A program made the translations under genes and the position numbers. Below, piece by piece: positions 26,798 through 35,944 of a stretch of 64,000 nt of DNA; the first letter of the stretch is position 1; each line of letters opens with the position of its first letter. The notes beneath the pieces were generated by a model. That model was given only the letters and a program-made list of their open reading frames with translations, made no database searches and was not told where the DNA came from. This DNA is from an uncultured Porphyromonadaceae bacterium (GTDB lineage: Bacteria; Bacteroidota; Bacteroidia; Bacteroidales; Porphyromonadaceae): the NCBI GenBank assembly GCA_947253625.1, contig CAMYAB010000001.1, positions 124,001 through 188,000 on the forward strand, read 5' to 3'.

Positions 26798-27340
26798 ATG
26801 GAAACAGTACAAATCGATGAGCTTACGTTTAAGCTTTACTTATCTGAAGATCAGATTGTTCCTGAAATAAAAAGAGTGGCTAGGGAGATAGAACAAGATC
26901 TAGCTGACCAAGATCCGTTGTTTATTTGCATTCTCAATGGTGCTTATATGTTCACTTCAGATCTTTCCAAGCAGTTTGAAAAGCCCTATGAACTTTCTTT
27001 TGCAAAGTATTCAAGCTATAGTGGTCTGAGCTCTACAGGAGTATTGCGTGAGCTCATGAAGCCCCAAGCAGATGTGAATGGTCGGGTCGTAGTAATACTT
27101 GAGGACCTGATCGACACTGGCTTTACGCTTACGGAGGTGGTGCGGCTATACAAGGAGAGGGGGGCAACGGATGTAAAGGTTGCAGTCATGCTGTCGAAGC
27201 CAGATGCTCACAAGGAGTGTGCAATCAAACCGGACTACGTAGGCTTGGAGATTCCCAATGACTTTATCGTTGGTCGAGGACTGGACTACTGTGGCAGAGG
27301 ACGCATGTACAGAGACATCTATGTCAAGGTGGATGATTGA
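26798..27340 (+). CDS. hpt: Hypoxanthine phosphoribosyltransferase
   Basis: Purine salvage: transfers phosphoribosyl from PRPP to hypoxanthine or guanine. The PRPP-binding loop is VVVILEDLIDTGFTL (acidic pair plus DTG), followed by LSKPDAHK with the base-contacting Lys region. Length is 180 aa, normal. It begins a plus-strand run of seven genes reaching 33.75 kb. adk follows after 19 bases, so two nucleotide-metabolism genes are paired. Confidence 0.94.
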   Translation: METVQIDELTFKLYLSEDQIVPEIKRVAREIEQDLADQDPLFICILNGAYMFTSDLSKQFEKPYELSFAKYSSYSGLSSTGVLRELMKPQADVNGRVVVILEDLIDTGFTLTEVVRLYKERGATDVKVAVMLSKPDAHKECAIKPDYVGLEIPNDFIVGRGLDYCGRGRMYRDIYVKVDD

Positions 27341-27359
27341 AACAAACCAAAATAAATTT

Positions 27360-27935
27360 ATGCTGAATATCTTGATTTTTGGCGCTCCGGGATCTGGAAA
27401 AGGTACTCAGAGTGCTTTCGTAAAGGAACACTATGGACTAGAGCATATCTCAACCGGAGATATGCTTCGAGCTGAAATAAAAAAAGGAAGCTCTGTCGGG
27501 AAAAAAGCTGAAGCACTTATCGCCAATGGCCAGTTGGTGCCGGACGAGATCATTGTTGAAATGATGGATAATCGACTGAGCGAGATGGGAAATCAAGCGA
27601 AGGGAGTGATTTTTGATGGCTTTCCACGTACTGTGGCACAAGCAAAGTCACTTGAGAAAATGCTCCAAAAACGGGGTGAAGATGTTAGCATACTCGTTGA
27701 GCTAGAAGTTGAGGAAGAGGAACTGATCCGAAGGATAATTGAGCGGGGTAAAAGTTCTGGTCGATCCGATGATAACGAAAACTCTGTTCGCAACAGGCTA
27801 AAGGTCTACCATAGTGACACAGAACCGGTTATTAGTTACTTTGAGAAGCAAGGTAAGTATATCTCAGTGTGCGGTATGGGCGAAGTCTCCGAGATCACAC
27901 GGAGAATCACAGATGCCATTGATACGCAAAAATAA
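27360..27935 (+). CDS. adk: Adenylate kinase
   Basis: Interconverts AMP plus ATP with two ADP. The P-loop FGAPGSGKGTQ starts six residues after the chosen ATG at 27360. Upstream in-frame codons overlap hpt and encode unrelated sequence, so that start is preferred, giving 191 aa. DGFPRTVAQA is the conserved AMP-side motif, and the short LID (RGKSSGRSDD) marks a short-type enzyme. obgE follows after eight bases. Confidence 0.96.
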   Translation: MLNILIFGAPGSGKGTQSAFVKEHYGLEHISTGDMLRAEIKKGSSVGKKAEALIANGQLVPDEIIVEMMDNRLSEMGNQAKGVIFDGFPRTVAQAKSLEKMLQKRGEDVSILVELEVEEEELIRRIIERGKSSGRSDDNENSVRNRLKVYHSDTEPVISYFEKQGKYISVCGMGEVSEITRRITDAIDTQK

Positions 27936-27943
27936 ACTCTCCG

Positions 27944-29065
27944 ATGAGTGAGACTAACTTTGTTGACTACGTAAAAATCTATTGTAGATCAGGACGAGGC
28001 GGTCCTGGATCAAGGCACTTTAGGCGAGAGAAATTCGTGCCCAAGGGAGGTCCTGATGGAGGTAATGGCGGTCGTGGAGGTGACATCTACCTCCGCGGGA
28101 ACAGACACTATTGGACCCTTTTACCACTGAGATACGACCGCCACGTGATGGCTACCAATGGCGAGGCTGGAGGTGCCAATAAGTGTAGTGGCAAAGATGG
28201 TGAGGATGTATACATAGATGTCCCACTCGGCACCGTCTGCTACAATGCTGAGACGGGAGATTATGTATGTGAGGTAAAAGAGGATCAAGAAACAATCTTG
28301 TTGCTAAAAGGAGGTAAGGGAGGTCTTGGTAATTACAACTTCACAACGTCAACGAACCAAGCTCCGAGATATGCTCAACCGGGTGAGCCTTACCAAGAAA
28401 TGTATGTCGTCCTGCAACTCAAGATGCTAGCCGATGTGGGGTTGGTAGGTTTTCCCAATGCTGGGAAGTCCACGCTCATTTCATCTATATCTGCTGCAAA
28501 GCCTAAGATTGCAGACTATCCTTTTACAACTCTAGAACCCCAGTTGGGTATCGTAAGCTATCGTGATGGGAGGTCTTTTGTGATGGCTGATATTCCTGGG
28601 ATCATTGAAGGTGCATCAGAGGGTAGGGGACTTGGCTTAAGGTTCTTGAGACATATTGAGAGAAACTCTGTATTGCTTTTCCTTGTCCCTGCTGATGCTG
28701 ATGATATAAAGGAGAGCTACGAAGTGCTCCTACACGAGTTGGAGCAATACAACCCAGACCTCTTGGATAAAAACCGTATTCTCGGTATCTCAAAGGCCGA
28801 TCTCATAGATGAAGAACTCATAAAACTGCTCACACCAACTTTGCCAAAAGACGTTCCACATTGCTTCTTTTCTGCTGTGACAACTCAGGGCTTAGTTGAA
28901 CTCAAAGATTTGATCTGGAGAAGCATAACGGTGAATAATTTTCATGATGTGTCACCATTGGTGCAACAAAATATGCACGTAGCCCTATCCGGAAGAGGAG
29001 TTGAAGAGGACGAAAACAACGATGAGTCACTGGCAGTATGTTATGATGACAATGAGGAGCTATAA
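27944..29065 (+). CDS. obgE: GTPase ObgE/CgtA
   Basis: Essential GTPase involved in 50S assembly and stress control. The glycine-rich Obg domain occupies about residues 5-160 (GPGSRHFRREKFVPKGGPDG). The GTPase domain follows with GFPNAGKST (G1), DIPGIIEGASEGRGLG (G3) and ISKAD (G4). The last 30 or so residues are acidic, as in many Obg proteins. Length is 373 aa. It sits between adk and argS. Confidence 0.96.
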   Translation: MSETNFVDYVKIYCRSGRGGPGSRHFRREKFVPKGGPDGGNGGRGGDIYLRGNRHYWTLLPLRYDRHVMATNGEAGGANKCSGKDGEDVYIDVPLGTVCYNAETGDYVCEVKEDQETILLLKGGKGGLGNYNFTTSTNQAPRYAQPGEPYQEMYVVLQLKMLADVGLVGFPNAGKSTLISSISAAKPKIADYPFTTLEPQLGIVSYRDGRSFVMADIPGIIEGASEGRGLGLRFLRHIERNSVLLFLVPADADDIKESYEVLLHELEQYNPDLLDKNRILGISKADLIDEELIKLLTPTLPKDVPHCFFSAVTTQGLVELKDLIWRSITVNNFHDVSPLVQQNMHVALSGRGVEEDENNDESLAVCYDDNEEL

Positions 29066-29174
29066 GTAAGTGGACAATATTATCCATCAGAATTTCTAGT
29101 GAATAGCTGTCTTTTTGCATTCCCCTCCATCCACAAATTTAAGTCCGAGGATTAAACTAAATCAAAAACGAAAT

Positions 29175-30992
29175 ATGTCGCTATCCAACCATTCCATAGA
29201 GTACAATATTCAAGTATGTGTAGCAAAAGTACTTGAAGCATTATACGGCCTACATGAAGAACCGGAGAACATATCCATACAGCCTACTCGCAAGGAGTTT
29301 GAAGGGCACTACACTTTGGTCGTTTTCCCATACTTGAAAGTGAGTCGATCTAAACCTCAGGCGACAGCCGAAGCAATAGGGCTTGAGCTAAAAAGTGAGA
29401 ATCCAATCTTGGTAAAAGATTACAATGTTGTCAATGGTTTTTTGAATATAACACTGAGCGATACTTTTTTTGCCAAACAATTGGTGGATGATCTAGAGGT
29501 GAAGCAGTTTGGAACTCATGAAGTCACGGAAAAGGCACCACTCTTTATGGTGGAGTACTCATCTCCAAACACGAATAAGCCACTACATTTGGGGCATGTA
29601 CGTAACAACCTTTTAGGGTATAGTATCTCCAAAATCCTGGCGGCTGCAGGCAATCGGGTAATCAAGACCAATATTGTCAATGATCGTGGGGTGCATATTT
29701 GCAAATCAATGTTGGCCTGGAAAAAATGGGGAAATGGCATTACTCCGGCATCTTCATGTCAAAAGGGAGATCATCTTGTAGGCGAATTTTACGTGCTTTT
29801 TGGGACGAAACTCAATGAGGAGATCACCAAAATTCAAGAACAAGATGGAATTTCTAGAGAAGAAGCCGAGCAAAAAAGTCAACTCATGTGTGAGGTAAGA
29901 CAGATGCTCAAGGATTGGGAAAACGGAGACCAAGAGGTAAGAAAACTCTGGAAGACAATGAATGGCTGGGTATATGAAGGGTTTGATGAAACCTACAAGA
30001 ACCTAGGCGTAAGCTTTGACAAAATATACTATGAAAGCGATACCTACACCGTCGGAAGAGAAGAAGTATATCGAGGATTGAGAGAAGGAATCTTCACACA
30101 AGATCAAGATGGCTCTATATGGGCTGATTTGACCGATGAGGGGTACGATCGAAAACTTCTATTAAGAGCAGATGGGACTTCCGTATATATTACCCAGGAT
30201 ATCGGTACAGCGAAAATGAGGTACCAAGACTATCCGATTGATAAAATGGTATATGTAGTTGGTAATGAGCAGGACTACCACTTTCAAGTACTTTCCATAA
30301 TCTTGGATAAGCTTGGCTTTGACTTTGGAAAAGATCTCAAGCATTTCTCCTATGGAATGGTCTCACTGCCGGATGGTAGCAAGATCAAAAGTCGGGAAGG
30401 GACTAGAGTAGACGCTGATGACTTGATCTTGAAGATGACTGATCAAGCATACGAAGTATCATCATCACTAGATAAGATGACAGACATGTCGGATGATGAG
30501 CGCAAAGAAGTGGCACGAAAAGTGGGTTTGGGTGCGCTGAAGTACTTTTTGCTCAAGGTGGATCCTAAAAAAAACATACTGTTTGATCCTTTTGAAACCA
30601 TCAATTTTAATGGCAACACGGGACCATTTATCCAATACACCTATGCCCGTATAAGTAGTGTTTTGCGTAATGCTGAGCAACGGGGTATTCATGGACTACA
30701 AGATGTTTCGGGATCTATTAAACTAGAAGAGAAAGAACGAACACTTATCATCACGCTTGATGCATTTCCGGCTTTAGTACGATCCGCAGCAATGGATATG
30801 AATCCAGCCATGATTGCAAATTATGTGTATGACTTGGTAAAAGAGTTCAATCAATTTTATCATGACTATTCGGTTCTTAACGAAAAGGATCAAACACTGA
30901 AGGCCATGAGAGTCTCTATTTGTCAACTAACCGCTAGGGTTATTGCATCTGCGCTTGATTTACTCGGAATAGAGGTGCCAGAACGTATGTAA
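29175..30992 (+). CDS. argS: Arginyl-tRNA synthetase
   Basis: Class I synthetase charging tRNA-Arg. The HIGH motif appears as HLGHVRNNLLG, and the KMSKS-like motif is replaced by KSREGT, as usual for ArgRS. An N-terminal Add-1 domain (about residues 1-115) and a C-terminal DALR anticodon-binding domain (FIQYTYARISSVLRNAE onward) complete the architecture. The frame stays open upstream to 29115, but the ATG at 29175 (MSLSNHSIEYN) matches the family start, giving 605 aa. Confidence 0.96.
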   Translation: MSLSNHSIEYNIQVCVAKVLEALYGLHEEPENISIQPTRKEFEGHYTLVVFPYLKVSRSKPQATAEAIGLELKSENPILVKDYNVVNGFLNITLSDTFFAKQLVDDLEVKQFGTHEVTEKAPLFMVEYSSPNTNKPLHLGHVRNNLLGYSISKILAAAGNRVIKTNIVNDRGVHICKSMLAWKKWGNGITPASSCQKGDHLVGEFYVLFGTKLNEEITKIQEQDGISREEAEQKSQLMCEVRQMLKDWENGDQEVRKLWKTMNGWVYEGFDETYKNLGVSFDKIYYESDTYTVGREEVYRGLREGIFTQDQDGSIWADLTDEGYDRKLLLRADGTSVYITQDIGTAKMRYQDYPIDKMVYVVGNEQDYHFQVLSIILDKLGFDFGKDLKHFSYGMVSLPDGSKIKSREGTRVDADDLILKMTDQAYEVSSSLDKMTDMSDDERKEVARKVGLGALKYFLLKVDPKKNILFDPFETINFNGNTGPFIQYTYARISSVLRNAEQRGIHGLQDVSGSIKLEEKERTLIITLDAFPALVRSAAMDMNPAMIANYVYDLVKEFNQFYHDYSVLNEKDQTLKAMRVSICQLTARVIASALDLLGIEVPERM

Positions 30993-31030
30993 ATGGACAA
31001 TCATTACCCTTGTGTCAGAAACAGTTAGCT

Positions 31031-31474
31031 ATGTTGTCAATGGAGGATAAACAACTTATTGTAGATAAACGATACTTGCGCATGGCGCAGATCTGGGCGG
31101 AGAACTCCTATTGTAAACGATTGCAGGTGGGGGCACTAGTGGTAAAGGATAAACGGATTATTTCTGACGGATACAACGGTACCCCGTCGGGATTTGAAAA
31201 CGTGTGTGAGGATGAAGAAGGCCTAACTAAGCCTTATGTCCTTCATGCAGAAGCCAATGCAATATCAAAAGTAGCAGCCTCTAACAATAATAGCAGTGGC
31301 GCTACGGTTTATGTTACTCATGCCCCATGCCTTGAGTGTTCCAAACTCATCATACAAGCGGGGATCAAGCGGGTGGTATATGCGCAGAGATATAGATTGA
31401 CAGCTGGAGTTGACTTGCTAAAAGAAGCAGGAATAGAGATCGTTTATTTGCCTTTTGAAACAGGCGAAGAATAG
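31031..31474 (+). CDS. dCMP deaminase family protein
   Basis: Zinc-dependent cytidine/deoxycytidylate deaminase fold, probably making dUMP for dTMP synthesis. The zinc site is HAEANA (His and catalytic Glu) plus APCLECSK (two Cys). The substrate-side stretch GYNGTPSGFENVCED is typical of dCMP deaminase/ComEB. The frame is open from a TTG at 31010. ATG 31031 is chosen, with ATG 31040 as an alternative. Downstream ctp starts 10 bases after the stop. Confidence 0.9.
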   Translation: MLSMEDKQLIVDKRYLRMAQIWAENSYCKRLQVGALVVKDKRIISDGYNGTPSGFENVCEDEEGLTKPYVLHAEANAISKVAASNNNSSGATVYVTHAPCLECSKLIIQAGIKRVVYAQRYRLTAGVDLLKEAGIEIVYLPFETGEE

Positions 31475-31484
31475 AAGTGGATTC

Positions 31485-33176
31485 ATGAAAAAGGGTTTCA
31501 GGTACGGGGTTGTTGCGATTCTCCTCATATTGGTGGGTGTTGGTTCATTTTATGCTGGTTTGCGGAATCGTGTGGCTTTTCTTACTCGTTATGGGCGACT
31601 TTCTTCTATGGAAAAGCTTGAGTCCACCTTGTATTTAATTCAAAAATATTATGTGGACAGTGTCAATCCAGATAATCTTGTAGAGGATCTCATACCTGTG
31701 CTAATGAGCCAACTAGATCCTCATTCCTCTTTTCTTACTGCTGAGCAACGGCAACAAGAGATTGAAAGTATTGATGGTTACTTCTATGGGATAGGGGTGA
31801 CATTCAACTATCTGAAGGATACAGCAGTTGTTCTTGATGTTGTCCCGAATGGTCCCTCTGACATAGCTGGAATTATTCCAGGAGACCGTATCGTGTATGT
31901 GGATGGACATTCTATAGAAAACCTAGGCGTGCCAGCTGACTCCATTCGTGCAAAACTCAAAGGACCTAACCGTAGTGTTGTACACCTAAAAATACGAAAT
32001 CCAGAGACTGGAAATGTACATGATGTTTCTGTGACACGTGGGGCTGTTAACATGAACGCTGTTGATGCATCCTACATGATCAATGATTCTCTTGGTGTTA
32101 TCAAGCTCTCTACATTTGCGACCAACACTTATAACGACTTCATGAAGGCTTTCGCTACACTTAGAAAAGCTGGCATGAAAGGGCTCGTTATTGACCTTCG
32201 TGACAACCCTGGTGGGGTCATGCAGGCCTCCTTGCTTCTGAGCAACGAAATACTGCCAGCTAATCGACTGATCATGTACATGCAGGGTCATAATGTTCCG
32301 CGGGAAGACTTTAGATCTGATGGTACAGGAAGTCTTCAAAATGTACCTATCTATGTTTTGGTAAATGAGGTGTCAGCGTCGGCTTCAGAAATACTTAGTG
32401 GAGCCATACAAGACAATGACGCAGGTATCATTGTCGGGCGTAGAACATATGGCAAAGGATTAGTACAGAAACCATTTGAATACTACGATGGCTCTTCCAT
32501 TCATCTGACCATTGCACGATACTATACTCCATCAGGTCGTTGTATACAGCGTAGGTATGAGCTCGGGCAAGACAACGAATATTCAATGGACTGGCTCGAT
32601 CGACTCCAAAATGGAGAACTATTTCATCGTGATTCCATCCATCTGGACAAGGATATGCTTTACCATACCTATTCAGGACGCCCCGTATATGGTGGCGGAG
32701 GGATTACCCCTGACATTTTTATACCTCGTGATACCGTTGGGTACAACTCGTATACGGCACAGGTATTTTCAAAAGGTGTGATTCCATCGTTTGCGTTCAG
32801 ATACGCTGATAAGTATAGGACTGCCCTCAAAAGTCTTGGAAGTGCAGAAACATGCTATATTTTTCTCACAAGGCAAGGATTGACATGGCAGATGGCCACC
32901 TTTGCAAATCAAGAATATGGTATACGGGTTCGCAATTTCCTTATACACCAAGCAGAAGGAAAACTTGAGGATCTTCTGATCTCTGTGATTCTAAACTACA
33001 CCTATGGTCGGGATGCATCGGAGAAAGCACTCAGTCTTCATGACCCAATGATGCAATGCGTAGTGTCGTTGTTTGGCAATGAAATCTATACTCCGCAACA
33101 GATTCCTCAAGAGGATTTAGTTTTGCCCGACAGCATTGCTCAAACTGCATTCAAAGAGCCTTTATATGCAAACTAA
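31485..33176 (+). CDS. S41 C-terminal processing peptidase with PDZ domain
   Basis: Periplasmic or membrane-anchored serine/lysine protease of the CtpA/Prc family. An uncleaved signal-anchor (YGVVAILLILVGVGSFYAG) starts just after the ATG at 31485. A PDZ domain lies at about residues 85-165 (GIGVTFNYLKDTAVVLDVV, GIIPGDRIVYVDG). The protease core has LVIDLRDNPGG, the Ser region VSASASEILSGA and the Lys in GRRTYGKGLVQKP. The C-terminal 150 residues are an additional helical region. The end overlaps the next gene by 11 bases. Confidence 0.92.
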   Translation: MKKGFRYGVVAILLILVGVGSFYAGLRNRVAFLTRYGRLSSMEKLESTLYLIQKYYVDSVNPDNLVEDLIPVLMSQLDPHSSFLTAEQRQQEIESIDGYFYGIGVTFNYLKDTAVVLDVVPNGPSDIAGIIPGDRIVYVDGHSIENLGVPADSIRAKLKGPNRSVVHLKIRNPETGNVHDVSVTRGAVNMNAVDASYMINDSLGVIKLSTFATNTYNDFMKAFATLRKAGMKGLVIDLRDNPGGVMQASLLLSNEILPANRLIMYMQGHNVPREDFRSDGTGSLQNVPIYVLVNEVSASASEILSGAIQDNDAGIIVGRRTYGKGLVQKPFEYYDGSSIHLTIARYYTPSGRCIQRRYELGQDNEYSMDWLDRLQNGELFHRDSIHLDKDMLYHTYSGRPVYGGGGITPDIFIPRDTVGYNSYTAQVFSKGVIPSFAFRYADKYRTALKSLGSAETCYIFLTRQGLTWQMATFANQEYGIRVRNFLIHQAEGKLEDLLISVILNYTYGRDASEKALSLHDPMMQCVVSLFGNEIYTPQQIPQEDLVLPDSIAQTAFKEPLYAN

Positions 33177-33753
33177 GCTAGAGACTAGACTTGAGGCAAA
33201 AAGACGAATTGCTTTGGTCAACGACAGAGCGGATCTTTCTGTTAGAATGGCAAAAAATGTTCTCGAGTTTTTAGATGGTTTGAATCTACAATCCTTGAAG
33301 GTATTTTCAAAACCACTTCGTCTGGGCCTCTTTTTAAGTATGTCTACAGAGATTGATACTGGTCCACTTATAGACCAGCTGATCTGTTTTCCAGACAAGT
33401 ATTCGATCTTGGTCCCGAGAGTAGAGGGGGCGACGATAATGCACTTTTATGAATATTCGGATCCAAGTGAGTACACAATATCAGAATTTGGTATTCGTGA
33501 GCCACAACGAGCTGTTTCCAATCCTATTGTTCCTGATATTATACTTGTGCCTGGATTGGCTTTTGACCAATGTGGAGGAAGGGTAGGGCATGGAAAAGGC
33601 TACTATGATCGCTATTTTGAGTCATATAAAGACTTGATAGAATATAAAATAGCTCTTGCCTATGACATTCAGATATTTGCGGCGGTCCCTATGGCTCCAT
33701 ATGACTGGCGCATGGATGCTATTATCACTGACAAAAGGGTTTTGACGTTCTGA
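33166..33753 (+). CDS. 5-formyltetrahydrofolate cyclo-ligase family protein
   Basis: ATP-dependent conversion of 5-formyl-THF to 5,10-methenyl-THF. The signature GGRVGHGKGYYDRYF and DIILVPGLAFD are diagnostic. The N-terminal K-rich start (MQTKLETRLEAKRRIALV) begins at ATG 33166, inside the end of the S41 protease gene. The open frame extends further upstream but overlaps conserved protease sequence. Length is 195 aa. Other folate genes in the window are folC and folD. Confidence 0.9.
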   Translation: MQTKLETRLEAKRRIALVNDRADLSVRMAKNVLEFLDGLNLQSLKVFSKPLRLGLFLSMSTEIDTGPLIDQLICFPDKYSILVPRVEGATIMHFYEYSDPSEYTISEFGIREPQRAVSNPIVPDIILVPGLAFDQCGGRVGHGKGYYDRYFESYKDLIEYKIALAYDIQIFAAVPMAPYDWRMDAIITDKRVLTF

Positions 33754-33756
33754 ATA

Positions 33757-34065
33757 TTAGCGCTTGGACAGTGTAATGTTGATCTGTTGAATACTGTGGC
33801 CTTTCATTTCTGCTTTTAGATGATCTGCGATCATTTTTCGCCTATTTCTCACATATGTAAGTGCTACACTGGAGGGACATTCAATTAAAAGCGTACCATC
33901 CGTATTTATACTGATAGCGAGGTCTAACTCACGAAGTGTTGAGTCTGGTATCTTTTTCCATGCCTCTCCCAAACTCTTGTGTAGCTGAGCTAGCATCAAA
34001 AAACCTAAAGATTCCGTCATCTTGCTTAAGATCTCGTCTACCTTTTCAACCTTGTAGATTCTCAT
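33757..34065 (-). CDS. DUF721 domain protein
   Basis: A small basic protein of about 102 aa of the DUF721 (DciA-like) family. The fold is suggested by LGEAWKKIPDSTLRELDLAI and the strand TLLIECPSSVALTYVRNRR. DUF721 proteins are often encoded next to recF, and some (DciA) are replicative-helicase loaders; whether this one is cannot be told. A TTG at 34092 could extend it by nine residues; the ATG at 34065 is preferred. It directly follows recF on the minus strand. Confidence 0.75.
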   Translation of the reverse strand: MRIYKVEKVDEILSKMTESLGFLMLAQLHKSLGEAWKKIPDSTLRELDLAISINTDGTLLIECPSSVALTYVRNRRKMIADHLKAEMKGHSIQQINITLSKR

Positions 34066-34096
34066 AAATGTATGAACTGGAAAGAATATCAATCAT

Positions 34097-35221
34097 TTAC
34101 ACAGACTCTAAAACTCTAAAGCAACCCTGTTTACCTTCAAAAAGGGTATACTTTGGCTCCTTTTGAGAAGCAAGTATTTGATCCAAATATTTTCGGTTAG
34201 TATCAGTCATGAAAATTTGTCCAAAATTAGGTCCAGAAACGAGCTGTACTATCCTGTCCACTCGGTTCTCATCTAACTTATCAAAGACGTCATCGAGAAG
34301 CAATATCGGCGTATTTCCAGCATGGATCTGAGAGAGTAGGGCAAACTGGGCAAACTTTAACGCTACCATATAGCTTTTGTTTTGCCCCTGAGATCCAACT
34401 TTTCGGATTAAGGAGCCATTGAGTAGCATCTCTAGGTCGTCTCGATGAGGACCAAGACTTGTGTATCCCAAAGCTCTATCTTTATCAATAGATTGACTCC
34501 AAGATTTCTTCAGTGATGGCGCAGTGTAGTCAGATAGAGGTTCTGACGCTATATACCGTAATTCCACGTGATCATCACCACCAGATATTTGATTGTAGTA
34601 CTCCAAAAACAGAGGTCGGATACGCTCAACCCATTTGAGCCGAATTTCAAGAATAGTCTCTGCCTCAATGGCCATTTGGTCCGATAAAATATTGAGCAAC
34701 GACAGATCTATTCCATACTCCTGCTTTAGAAGTGCATTGCGCTGATCAAGTAGCCGCCTATAATTAATCAGAGAGGTAAGATAGGATACTGATTCTTGCG
34801 ATATAAGCTGGTCCATGAACTTACGTCTCTCAGTACTTCCTCCCTTGATCAGGTCAATATCCGCCGGGGAGATCATGACCAAAGGAAATACACCTATATG
34901 GTCTGCTATGCGGTCATACTCTTTTTTATTTCGTCTCAGGACTTTGGGCTTCCCTACTCGTATACCACAAAATAACCGTTCTTCCTTGTCATTCATGGTG
35001 TATTGTCCCTCAATAATAGCCATGTCTGTATGATCTTTTATGACCATATTATCCGGAAGATATAGGTGCGTTTTCGTAAACGACAGATAGTAAATACTAT
35101 CTATAAGGTTGGTCTTTCCCATTCCGTTGGCACCTATGATGCAGTTAAGCTTTTCTGAAAAACGAAGAGACGCTTCTTCTATGTTTTTGTAGTTGGTGAT
35201 TGATAAGTGATTCAGAATCAT
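34097..35221 (-). CDS. recF: DNA replication and repair protein RecF
   Basis: SMC-like ATPase that, with RecO and RecR, loads RecA at gaps. Walker A GANGMGKTNLID is at residues 32-43, and the ABC signature region SVGSQGQNKSYMVALKFAQ fits RecF. Walker B is ILLLDDVFDKLDENR. Length is 374 aa. The DUF721 gene follows with a 31-base gap to its ATG. recO lies at 15.4 kb, so two of the three RecFOR genes are in this window. Confidence 0.95.
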   Translation of the reverse strand: MILNHLSITNYKNIEEASLRFSEKLNCIIGANGMGKTNLIDSIYYLSFTKTHLYLPDNMVIKDHTDMAIIEGQYTMNDKEERLFCGIRVGKPKVLRRNKKEYDRIADHIGVFPLVMISPADIDLIKGGSTERRKFMDQLISQESVSYLTSLINYRRLLDQRNALLKQEYGIDLSLLNILSDQMAIEAETILEIRLKWVERIRPLFLEYYNQISGGDDHVELRYIASEPLSDYTAPSLKKSWSQSIDKDRALGYTSLGPHRDDLEMLLNGSLIRKVGSQGQNKSYMVALKFAQFALLSQIHAGNTPILLLDDVFDKLDENRVDRIVQLVSGPNFGQIFMTDTNRKYLDQILASQKEPKYTLFEGKQGCFRVLESV

Positions 35222-35431
35222 ATATACTCTTTGGCCACTTTGTGCAGGTATCTAATAAAAGTACAAATTACCTATTTTCGCACAAACTTAAGGGAAAATA
35301 AAAACATATCGCTATCTTGATCCTAATAAACAAAACAACTCATAATCAACCTTATGTTTAATTGACGCAAAAGAAACGCACTTCACTCTTATATCACTGG
35401 AGGACCAATACTTTCCCCTATTATATAATCT

Positions 35432-35929
35432 CTATTCTTTAACCATTAACACTACGGCTAATGACATCATTCCCTCCTCGTGTCCGACAAATCCCATTTT
35501 TTCATTTGTGCTTGCTTTGATTGAAACCTGCGAAGGCATAATATTTAGAATATCAGCGATACAAGCAGTCATTTGGGGAATGTATGGATTTAGTTTTGGT
35601 CGTTCAGCTACGATAGTCGCATCTATATTACAGATCTGGTATCCTTCTTTTTTGATAAGCTCATGCGTTGCGCTCAACAAGACTTTGGAATCCACTCCGG
35701 AGTAATGAGGATCTGTATCTGGAAAATGGTAGCCGATATCACGCAGGCCCAATGCACCCAGCATAGCGTCCATAATGGCATGCAATAACACATCTGCATC
35801 GGAGTGTCCGAGTAGACCCTTTTCGAAAGGAATATGAATACCTCCTAGCCAGAGCTCTCTTTCTGACACAAATCGGTGAACGTCATAGCCTTGCCCTACT
35901 CTTATTTGAAATCCATGTTGATTCCGCAT
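35432..35929 (-). CDS. ispF: 2-C-methyl-D-erythritol 2,4-cyclodiphosphate synthase
   Basis: MEP-pathway isoprenoid enzyme. Metal and substrate motifs are clear: RVGQGYDVHRF at the N-terminus, GLLGHSDADVLLHAIMDAMLGAL, DIGYHFPDTDP, and the C-terminal STNEKMGFVGHEEG. Length is 165 aa. It directly follows porV (15 bases), the same pairing I recall for P. gingivalis. A 210-base gap separates it from recF. Confidence 0.96.
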   Translation of the reverse strand: MRNQHGFQIRVGQGYDVHRFVSERELWLGGIHIPFEKGLLGHSDADVLLHAIMDAMLGALGLRDIGYHFPDTDPHYSGVDSKVLLSATHELIKKEGYQICNIDATIVAERPKLNPYIPQMTACIADILNIMPSQVSIKASTNEKMGFVGHEEGMMSLAVVLMVKE

Positions 35930-35944
35930 AATTATTAATTGTGC